This document shows positions 58,305-64,000 of a DNA stretch of 64,000 nt, piece by piece. The stretch's first letter is position 1. Each line of letters begins with the position of its first letter. Under the pieces are notes generated by a model. It saw only the letters and a list, made by a program, of their open reading frames with translations. It did no database searches and was not told where the DNA came from. Source of the stretch: Polynucleobacter sp. MWH-Aus1W21 (lineage in GTDB: Bacteria > Pseudomonadota > Gammaproteobacteria > Burkholderiales > Burkholderiaceae). The stretch spans positions 1,922,001 through 1,986,000 of the forward strand of contig NZ_CP061287.1 in the NCBI RefSeq assembly GCF_018687275.1, given 5' to 3'. The position numbers were made by a program, and so were the translations under genes.

Positions 58305-59486
58305 CTAATCTTCAAAAGCCTTTTTCAAGCCCAGCGTCAGCGGTAGAGTCAATAATACCGAGACAGCAATTAGGGCAATGGCATTAGACACTCCCAGCCT
58401 GTCGCCAGCAAAGCCATACACAAGCGGTGAAATAGCTCCAGCACCAATTGTTAACGTATAGAAGACGCCAAAGGCCCTAGATCGCATATGTTGCGGAACT
58501 AACTCAGGCACTGTTCCATAGAGCCCAGAAGACGTTCCATTTAGAGCGACGCCAACTAAGGGCAACATCAACATCACAACATCAACACTTAGTGGCAAGG
58601 TTAAGCCCATCAAAATGGTTGTAGCAATTTCAGTGATCAAAGTAGTTTTGATTACACCAAATCGTGCGGCAATAAACCCACAAACAAACTTGCCTGCGGC
58701 ACCACCAGCGAAAGTTAGGCTAAGGGCAAAACCTACCTGAGTCACCGTTGCCCCTTTAGATATCAACAGAAAAGGTAATAGCGTTAGAAAACCCATCCGA
58801 GTAGCACTATCAATTACGGCAATTGATGATAGAGAAATAAAACCTAAATTAAGAAAGTTGCTACCCACAGCGTTTTTGCTTTTATCGCTAGAGGGTTTAT
58901 CTGATTGGACCTTAGCGTTAATGGCAATCTTTGTTTTAGGCAATACAAGCGCCAACAACATGACAGCAATCAATCCCAATAAGCCCATCACACTGGTTAC
59001 GGCATGCCAATCCCAAATTGCCAGTAGAGCCGCACAGAGAGATGGCAATAAGACCTTTCCGATATCTCCAGAAAAGTTATAGGTGCTTAAGGCGCCCCTT
59101 AATTCAGGGCCTTCAAAAGCATGAGAAGTTAATGAAGAAGAAAGGGGGTGTTGAACACTGGCACCGATACCGCTAAGCACTAAGCAGGCGGCTAAACCCA
59201 AAAAACCGGTCGTCCAGCCAGACAATAAAAATCCTACTGCCGCAATCAAAGTGCCAAACAGCAAAAGGCGCTTTTCACCAATCCTTTCGGACAACATACT
59301 GGATGGAACTTGTAGTGAAGCCATTGCTCCTGAATACAAAGTCTTTAGGGAGCCAACATCAGCAAGTGATAAACCAAATGCCATTTGCCAAATTGGAAAC
59401 ATGACATAAAGCAGGTCGGTATATCCATCATGAAGAATATGAGCACCACAACAGGCGCTGAGAATTCTTTTCTTGAGGGCTTTCAT
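58305..59486 (-). CDS. MFS transporter
   Basis: This 393-residue major facilitator protein has about 12 hydrophobic segments. Visible parts include HDGYTDLLYVMFPIWQMAFG (first segment), GEKRLLLFGTLIAAVGFLLS (loop and segment typical of MFS), and in the second half RSRAFGVFYTLTIGAGAISP and GFAGDRLGVSNAIALIAVSV. The early GAHILHDGYTD pattern resembles fosmidomycin-resistance-type MFS members, but the substrate is unclear. ATG 59486 is chosen for its MKALKKRIL N-terminus. Confidence 0.83.
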   Translation of the reverse strand: MKALKKRILSACCGAHILHDGYTDLLYVMFPIWQMAFGLSLADVGSLKTLYSGAMASLQVPSSMLSERIGEKRLLLFGTLIAAVGFLLSGWTTGFLGLAACLVLSGIGASVQHPLSSSLTSHAFEGPELRGALSTYNFSGDIGKVLLPSLCAALLAIWDWHAVTSVMGLLGLIAVMLLALVLPKTKIAINAKVQSDKPSSDKSKNAVGSNFLNLGFISLSSIAVIDSATRMGFLTLLPFLLISKGATVTQVGFALSLTFAGGAAGKFVCGFIAARFGVIKTTLITEIATTILMGLTLPLSVDVVMLMLPLVGVALNGTSSGLYGTVPELVPQHMRSRAFGVFYTLTIGAGAISPLVYGFAGDRLGVSNAIALIAVSVLLTLPLTLGLKKAFED

Positions 59487-59514
59487 ATCAACAATGTAAC
59501 TGAGCCCAAATGAA

Positions 59515-59536
59515 AAAACCACCCGAAGGTGGTTTT
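59515..59536. terminator. Terminator paired with tRNA remnant D
   Basis: Identical hairpin to 57750-57771 (AAAACCACC, CGAA, GGTGGTTTT). It is followed by the tRNA-like remnant D at 59546. Confidence 0.8.
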
Positions 59537-59545
59537 ATTGATTCT

Positions 59546-59569
59546 AGGTGGCCTGGGGCCGAGGATGTC
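59546..59569 (-). pseudogene. tRNA 3'-end remnant D, internally deleted
   Basis: The minus strand keeps ATCCTCGG and CCCCAGGCCACC, but the T-arm between them is missing. It is the most decayed copy. Context (terminator on the left, CTAGACTGTCGTTTAAAACGAC on the right) links it to the other three. Confidence 0.6.
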
Positions 59570-59587
59570 TAACTCTACTTCTAGACT

Positions 59588-59602
59588 GTCGTTTAAAACG
59601 AC
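59588..59602. repeat. 15-bp palindrome GTCGTTTAAAACGAC
   Basis: Perfect copy 102 bases upstream of the MFS gene start, immediately to the right of remnant D. Confidence 0.8.
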
Positions 59603-59695
59603 AATCCATCGCACACTCATTAGCGCCCTTGCTAAACCATTGAATCACTTGGTGAAATTATTAGCGCGATCTATTACCGCTCCGAGAGAGGAAAC

Positions 59696-60688
59696 TTAAA
59701 CGGGCTTTAAGTTTTTATATGTGAGCTTGCTACCTGAAATCTCCACAACATCTCCAACCTGAGCATCAAATCCTTGTGATTTAATTTTTTCAGCTATCAC
59801 ATTCACCATGCCAATATTAGGAGGTATTTTTATTAAGTTATAGAGTTGAAGGCCTATAGCCGTCAGCAGACAAACTGGATGGATTTTCAATACTCTTTGA
59901 GGGTCTGGATTTGTGGCTAATATTAATTTCTCGTTTGAAACAATTGCTAGCGTAAATGCATCTCCTGAACTACTTCTCCAATTCTTTTCCATGCCAAATG
60001 TATCAACGCCAGAGAGCAACCCTAATTCTTGTAAGTTAAGCAACTTATCAAATGTGATGTTGTTGGCATTCAGTATTGCTTCGTCGCCTCTATAAATAAA
60101 ACCCTCAAATGCAAATGGCATTATTGATTCAATTAAAGCGGCCTCATCTTTACTAAGGTGCTTTAAAAAATCTAAGGTTCTTAACGAATAGGTCCCTGGA
60201 CCCTTGGATTCACCTGCCAATACCTTGCCCCAGAGACTAATTAACTCTTCAGAAGAAACTGATGATGCGCCATCCCTCCATCTCAGCAACCAGTCGCCAT
60301 CAATTGACTTATCTGATGGTGACTGGGTGTCTCGCAACAATTCTTCCTCAGCATAGTGAATTGCTTTATTAACGCTGACCTCTTTTCTAATTTCTTCGGC
60401 TTTTATTCCCTGGATTGACTGGCCACTAATAAACCCAATAGTTAACTGATTTCCAGGTTTACTATCAATATCAACTATTTCGCCGCTAGGCAACAAAGCC
60501 TTTTCACCTCTTTTGATGGCAAGGGCATCCAACTCAACTTGTGCCATTTGAAGCATCTCTGCTTTTCTGACCTCAATCATCGCCTGACCCTCTCTTCTGA
60601 TCTGCCAGGGCTTCAATAGAGAGCCAATACCCCTGTCGATGAGGCTGTCCCATAACTTGATAACTAATCGCTCTCCTGGGAACGTCAT
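59696..60688 (-). CDS. DUF2806-domain protein
   Basis: This 330-residue soluble protein has helical and charged N-terminal parts (LLKPWQIRREGQAMIEVRKA, EMLQMAQVELDALAIKRGEK), then DGDWLLRWRDGASSVSSEEL and ISLWGKVLAGESKGPGTYSL, RTLDFLKHLSKDEAALIESI. The latter block matches DUF2806. The C-terminal part is beta-rich. ATG 60688 has AAGAAGG upstream, and a palindrome lies 89 bases upstream. Function unknown; the family occurs in accessory islands. Confidence 0.82.
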   Translation of the reverse strand: MTFPGERLVIKLWDSLIDRGIGSLLKPWQIRREGQAMIEVRKAEMLQMAQVELDALAIKRGEKALLPSGEIVDIDSKPGNQLTIGFISGQSIQGIKAEEIRKEVSVNKAIHYAEEELLRDTQSPSDKSIDGDWLLRWRDGASSVSSEELISLWGKVLAGESKGPGTYSLRTLDFLKHLSKDEAALIESIMPFAFEGFIYRGDEAILNANNITFDKLLNLQELGLLSGVDTFGMEKNWRSSSGDAFTLAIVSNEKLILATNPDPQRVLKIHPVCLLTAIGLQLYNLIKIPPNIGMVNVIAEKIKSQGFDAQVGDVVEISGSKLTYKNLKPV

Positions 60689-60776
60689 ATGGCCTTCTTA
60701 TCGACTTTATTCAATTGACTCAGTTTATAGCCAGGAAATTGATTTAGATAGAAGCAATGGAAGTGGAATTTGTGGC

Positions 60777-60791
60777 GTCGTTTTAAACGAC
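60777..60791. repeat. 15-bp palindrome GTCGTTTTAAACGAC
   Basis: Perfect copy with T at the centre (the other strand of the same element), 89 bases before the DUF2806 start. Confidence 0.8.
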
Positions 60792-60944
60792 AACTTCCAG
60801 CCGCTACCCTCCACTCCATGCCATATGGCATATGAGTTTTTGCCAGCAAAGTCTTATTCTTCGGTACTTTCAAGGTGGTGTGTCACACGGTGTGTGCTAC
60901 GGTGAAAACCTTGGTTTTCTAAGTGCTTGATTTTATTGGGATTT

Positions 60945-61010
60945 AGGGTCGGACAACCTGGACGCTGTGCTTTATGATTCCGTCGCTCTAACCAGCTGAG
61001 CTAATTCGCC
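60945..61010 (-). pseudogene. tRNA-Met remnant, intact 5' half only
   Basis: The minus strand reads GGCGAATTAGCTCAGCTGG, TTAGAGCGACGGAATCATAA, the acceptor 5' strand, D-arm and anticodon arm with CAT, identical by memory to proteobacterial elongator tRNA-Met. After the anticodon loop the sequence (AGCACAGCGTCCAGGTTGTCC) no longer forms a T-arm or acceptor end. It is a broken tRNA, and the break falls next to the anticodon loop, a common integration point. Confidence 0.7.
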
Positions 61011-61132
61011 GAAGGTGAGATTTTAGCGTAATTTAGCCTAGAGAGCTATTTCGAGCCGCCTAGATTCTTCTTCCCTTGAAAAATGGTGTTTTTTACGGTT
61101 TAAAAACGGTACACACCTTATGTACAGAATTT

Positions 61133-61147
61133 GTCGTTTTAAACGAC
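61133..61147. repeat. 15-bp palindrome GTCGTTTTAAACGAC
   Basis: Perfect copy 94 bases before the NgoFVII-like gene start. Confidence 0.8.
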
Positions 61148-61240
61148 TTATTTTTAGCGCCAAACCCTCAAAATCTACTAAAAGTTATAAAAGGTTAATA
61201 TTCATCACTACCCAAAAAATAGCTTCGGCAAAAAATTGTG

Positions 61241-62299
61241 ATGCATACATACCGCGCAAATGATCATCTCATCACCAATGAAAGCGAAATCTTTGAGGCA
61301 CGACATTTTGTCTTGAATAGCCTTAAAGACTGTAAGGCAGTAAAAATCGCTAGCGGATATGTTGGACTTGGCGCATTCCAAGAGGCATTAGAGCCTTTTA
61401 AAAAAATTCTCCAGGATGGTGGGCAGGTTACTTTAGTTTTTGGCCTAGGCTACTGGGAAGGAATTTCGCCGGCACTAGAAAAACTCTTAAGAGAGTTCCA
61501 TGATCTAGCACTCACATACAAAAACGATTCCGGAGTATTTTTCTGTCAAAAAGATAGATATCACGGAAAGTTTTATATCTTTGAAACAGATTTAGATAAG
61601 TGGGCAAGCGTTGGCTCATCCAACTTTTCTGATACCGGCTTTGGGAACTGGCTCGAATCTAATATCAAAATTAATTCTGAGCATGAAGTTAACTTACTCA
61701 ACGAATACTTTTTAAGACTAAAAAAGAATAATGCCAAATCCATAGATCAACTAATCTTTCCAAGCAGAAGAAAAGAATTAAAGAAGAAATCGGTCAAGCA
61801 GAATATTGGATTACCCCCAAATGTCAGCTCTCTACCTGTTACATTTAAATTAAAAATTAAACCTCAGCCTAGATCTCACATGAATCTTTTCGCTGGAGTT
61901 GGGCGAAAGAACTTAAAGGGAATTTATATTCTTCGACCTTGGTACGAAGTTGAGATTGGTGTTACTAAGAGTGAGATGCAAGGTTTAACGGGCATCGTCC
62001 CCCCTCAAAAAGATCCCTTTATCATCAACACAGTGGACGCAAGCGGCAACATAATGCCAGCCTTGTTCAAGAGAAAGACGGCTAGTCCAACCTCTAACAA
62101 CACTCTATTGGATGGCTCAGACTTTATGAGTCAAAACAGAATTGAATTAGGGCGATTTATAAAAGACAAGCTAATTGATGCGGGACTATTGCGCTATGGT
62201 GAGCTAATCACCGAAGACACACTAGATATGTACGGGAATGACTACTTAGAATTTAGAGCATTACCAGGACGCAAAAACTATTATTACTTGAGCTTTTAA
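61241..62299 (+). CDS. NgoFVII-like restriction endonuclease (PLD fold)
   Basis: This 352-residue protein has a single PLD-type motif: YHGKFYIF (His108, Lys110), then WASVGSSNFSDTGF (Ser126/127, Asn128). That HxK...SxxN pattern, with the following segment ENWLESNIKI-like, is typical of the NgoFVII restriction endonuclease family, which works as a dimer without metal. The second half (PRSHMNLFAGVGRKNLKGIY) is probably the DNA-recognition domain. Its stop overlaps the convergent C5 methyltransferase by four bases, so the two form a type II R-M system. ATG 61241 is used; GTG 61238 is possible. Confidence 0.88.
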   Translation: MHTYRANDHLITNESEIFEARHFVLNSLKDCKAVKIASGYVGLGAFQEALEPFKKILQDGGQVTLVFGLGYWEGISPALEKLLREFHDLALTYKNDSGVFFCQKDRYHGKFYIFETDLDKWASVGSSNFSDTGFGNWLESNIKINSEHEVNLLNEYFLRLKKNNAKSIDQLIFPSRRKELKKKSVKQNIGLPPNVSSLPVTFKLKIKPQPRSHMNLFAGVGRKNLKGIYILRPWYEVEIGVTKSEMQGLTGIVPPQKDPFIINTVDASGNIMPALFKRKTASPTSNNTLLDGSDFMSQNRIELGRFIKDKLIDAGLLRYGELITEDTLDMYGNDYLEFRALPGRKNYYYLSF

Positions 62300-63381
62300 G
62301 GAAGTATTTCTAAGTTTGATTTCACTGAAGGGTAATCCACGCCCTCTAACGTTTTCATAATTGCTTCAAAAATAACCTTAGCTCCAGCAGGTGGCACAGC
62401 CATTCCGATTTGTCGACGAATAGCCTCTTTATTACCTTCGAATACAAATTCATCAGGGAATGTTTGAAGTCTTGCTCGCTCCCTATTTGTTAATGCGCGA
62501 TGTTCTGCCCAGTGATACACATGGGTTCCACCACCACCTGAGCCCGTAATTGTGTAAGCTGGCTTTGTAGGGTCCAGTCTTTTGTAGATCTGACTAATTT
62601 GAGCGCCAGTCACATTGAGCTTTAAATCTGCTGGCAACTTAGCTGTCCAAGCATTTTCACCAGGCTTTATATGCTTTAAGCGAGCAACTACTCTTGGGTG
62701 TTGCTTGGTTAACTCATGGTTTGCTGCATTAGCCTTGATTGGCGGCTTTTCAATCGCCTCTTTACAAGTCTTTTGCTTTTTTAAATGCGTTGGCACTGGA
62801 GGATTGAAAGTTAATTTCAAATCTTTTCTTATGCCAACCATAATGACTCTATGCCTAGCCTGAGGAACACCATACTCTTCAAACTTATATAAGTGCGGAG
62901 TAATAACATAGCCTTTTCCAGCCCCCGAAAGATCTTCAAGAATCTTTAGAAATGTCTTTCCTTCGTTTGCGCTACGAATGCCACCTACGTTCTCGGCTAT
63001 AAAAAACTTGGGGTTAAATTTATTCAGGATAGGAATGCCATAGCTATACAGCGGCCCAAACGTTCCATCAATTCCCTTATGCTCCCCTACCAATGAAAAA
63101 TCATTACAAGGGAATCCATAAGCAAATCCATCAATTTTCTTTGATATCTTGGCTAGATCATCAGCAGTTATATCCCTAACATCAGCAACAACAGCCGATG
63201 TCTCTGTTGCTCCTTTTACATTCCGCCTATATGTAGCAACAGTCTCATCGTGGTAATCAACAGCCCAGCCATGCTCAAACCTCATGTCGGTCGAATCTGC
63301 CATTGCTTCGTTTGCCATTTCAGCGCCAATTGCGATGCCGCCAGGGCCAGAGAACAACTCACCTAAGATAATTTTTTTCAT
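62296..63381 (-). CDS. DNA (cytosine-5) methyltransferase
   Basis: This 361-residue C5 methyltransferase has the usual motifs: ELFSGPGGIAIG (I, about 8-19), GFAYGFPCNDFSLVG (IV, catalytic Cys92), FFIAENVGG (VI), GVPQARHRVIMVGI (VIII), and ERARLQTFPDEFVF near the end (X). A target-recognition region lies between VIII and the C-terminal motifs. It would protect host DNA against the NgoFVII-like nuclease encoded convergently. Length is normal; no truncation is seen. Confidence 0.93.
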   Translation of the reverse strand: MKKIILGELFSGPGGIAIGAEMANEAMADSTDMRFEHGWAVDYHDETVATYRRNVKGATETSAVVADVRDITADDLAKISKKIDGFAYGFPCNDFSLVGEHKGIDGTFGPLYSYGIPILNKFNPKFFIAENVGGIRSANEGKTFLKILEDLSGAGKGYVITPHLYKFEEYGVPQARHRVIMVGIRKDLKLTFNPPVPTHLKKQKTCKEAIEKPPIKANAANHELTKQHPRVVARLKHIKPGENAWTAKLPADLKLNVTGAQISQIYKRLDPTKPAYTITGSGGGGTHVYHWAEHRALTNRERARLQTFPDEFVFEGNKEAIRRQIGMAVPPAGAKVIFEAIMKTLEGVDYPSVKSNLEILP

Positions 63382-63425
63382 TGCTTGAGTATATTTTATT
63401 AATCTGCAAAAAGCAGCCTCAATAT

Positions 63426-63776
63426 TTATTTTTCACTTTTTTCTTTGTTCGAAAAATTTGATAACAAAGAAGTTAAGAATGACTGGGATTGATTCAAGCC
63501 GTTTACATAGAAATCTTTTAAGGGGTTGTCGTACAACTTAATGATCATCTTCATCAGTTCAACTGAGAATATTTCATTGCCTGCAATACCCTCTTCAAGA
63601 ATGATGCTTATTAGCACCTCTCTTGTTACATCCTCTTTTGTGGTGTTATCCAAAATAACAATCTCATTACCTTCAATGATTTTTTTACGAATGCTAGAAA
63701 ATGGGACATAACAGCTCGCATTCTTGTCGTAGATTCGCCTATTCGGATACTTAACGTAATGAACTATGTTTGCCAT
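63426..63776 (-). CDS. PhaR-type polyhydroxyalkanoate regulator
   Basis: This 116-residue protein begins MANIVHYVKYPNRRIYDKNAS, then CYVPFSSIRKKIIEGNEIVI and LDNTTKEDVTREVLISIILE, the conserved PHB/PHA accumulation regulator DNA-binding domain. C-terminal helices resemble the granule-associated part but are shorter than in full-length PhaR. PhaR represses phasin and PHA genes until granules form. A palindrome lies 66 bases upstream in the divergent promoter region. Confidence 0.85.
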   Translation of the reverse strand: MANIVHYVKYPNRRIYDKNASCYVPFSSIRKKIIEGNEIVILDNTTKEDVTREVLISIILEEGIAGNEIFSVELMKMIIKLYDNPLKDFYVNGLNQSQSFLTSLLSNFSNKEKSEK

Positions 63777-63841
63777 TTAAATCACCCAGCCAATTCAAAA
63801 ATTAAAAATTTATCTACAGATTCTAAGTAACTTCAAATAAT

Positions 63842-63856
63842 GTCGTTTAAAACGAC
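63842..63856. repeat. 15-bp palindrome GTCGTTTAAAACGAC
   Basis: Perfect copy between two divergent genes: 66 bases before the PhaR-type start and 78 bases before the gene at 63934. Confidence 0.8.
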
Positions 63857-63933
63857 ATTATTGATCAGGTGGCTCACTTATTGAGCCTGTACCTATTTAA
63901 CCTTCTCCTAAGCATCAACCAAAGGAGAATCAC

Positions 63934-64000
63934 ATGAAATATCTAGTTTTATTGTTCCTACTTGCTCAGGCCGCACTTTACGCTCAAAAGAGCTTTGCTC
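63934..64000 (+). CDS. Start of an exported protein, cut by the window edge
   Basis: Only the first 22 codons are present. MKYLVLLFLLAQAALYAQKS is a clear signal peptide, with AAAGGAG about seven bases upstream of the ATG. The function cannot be told. Confidence 0.6.
   Translation, partial: MKYLVLLFLLAQAALYAQKSFA

Larger units (their letters stand above)
60689..61240. other. Intergenic region between DUF2806 and NgoFVII-like genes
   Basis: These 552 bases hold no convincing gene. They contain two GTCGTTTTAAACGAC palindromes (60777, 61133), a 14-base palindrome ATGCCATATGGCAT (60818-60831) and the tRNA-Met remnant (60945-61010). It separates two divergent transcription units, so it should contain promoters for both. 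Confidence 0.6.

Overview
The window is accessory DNA from a betaproteobacterium, probably Burkholderiales. Bases 1 to about 55,500 are GC-rich and carry a restriction locus followed by a lambda-type siphovirus prophage. From about 55,500 rightward the base composition becomes clearly AT-richer, with a different codon style, and repeated tRNA 3'-end remnants appear. A small-genome, low-GC Burkholderiales host such as Polynucleobacter would fit the right flank, but that is inference.

Layout. (1) 3-10310, plus strand: the end of a GmrSD-like DUF262/DUF1524 gene, a complete type I restriction-modification set (hsdM, hsdS, hsdR), then five closely packed small genes (unknown, unknown, secreted, zinc-ribbon-like, ankyrin), closed by a bidirectional terminator near 10,370. 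(2) 10391-35613, minus strand: phage late genes. In transcription order these are terminase, gpW-like protein, portal, protease with an in-frame nested scaffold, decoration, major capsid, joining proteins, tail tube, a tail chaperone with a -1 frameshift site, tape measure, fibre, tail tip and lysis. (3) 35709-37184, plus strand: four small genes. (4) 37175-46558, minus strand: early and replication genes (ParB-methyltransferase fusion, RuvC-like nuclease, P4-type primase-helicase, Cas4-like nuclease, AAA ATPase, BRO antirepressor, HTH). (5) 46736-48353: hipBA toxin-antitoxin with twin operators. (6) 48505-50857: serine recombinase with its usual companions. (7) 51183-52824: XRE regulator, ImmA/IrrE protease and a GNAT-like protein. 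(8) 53041-55226: two unrecognised coupled genes. (9) 55544-59569: four decayed tRNA 3' ends, each with a terminator, separating a porin-like gene, a cation-efflux gene, and a DUF3106-like plus MFS pair. (10) 59696-64000: a DUF2806 protein, a tRNA-Met remnant, a type II R-M pair (NgoFVII-like nuclease and C5 methyltransferase), a PhaR-type regulator and the start of an exported protein.

The most striking system lies in the tail operon at 15042-19602. A fibre-like protein ends in 39 residues that hold 13 Cys and 11 Asn, mostly alternating. Directly downstream, in one overlapping operon, are an unknown protein, an Asp/Asn beta-hydroxylase-like protein, a second Fe(II)/2OG oxygenase, a 69-residue protein and a radical SAM/SPASM enzyme with a complete cysteine set. 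This looks like a phage-encoded pathway that chemically modifies its own virion tail tip. The substrate assignment is inference; the gene order, motifs and Cys-Asn tail are read directly.

The prophage also keeps three lambda-style compressed-coding devices: an Rz1 lipoprotein nested out of frame in Rz, a scaffold started inside the protease gene, and a slippery A AAA AAC site in the tail chaperone gene. In the right flank a 15-bp perfect palindrome, GTCGTTTNAAACGAC, recurs six times plus one half-site, always between genes and usually upstream of starts.
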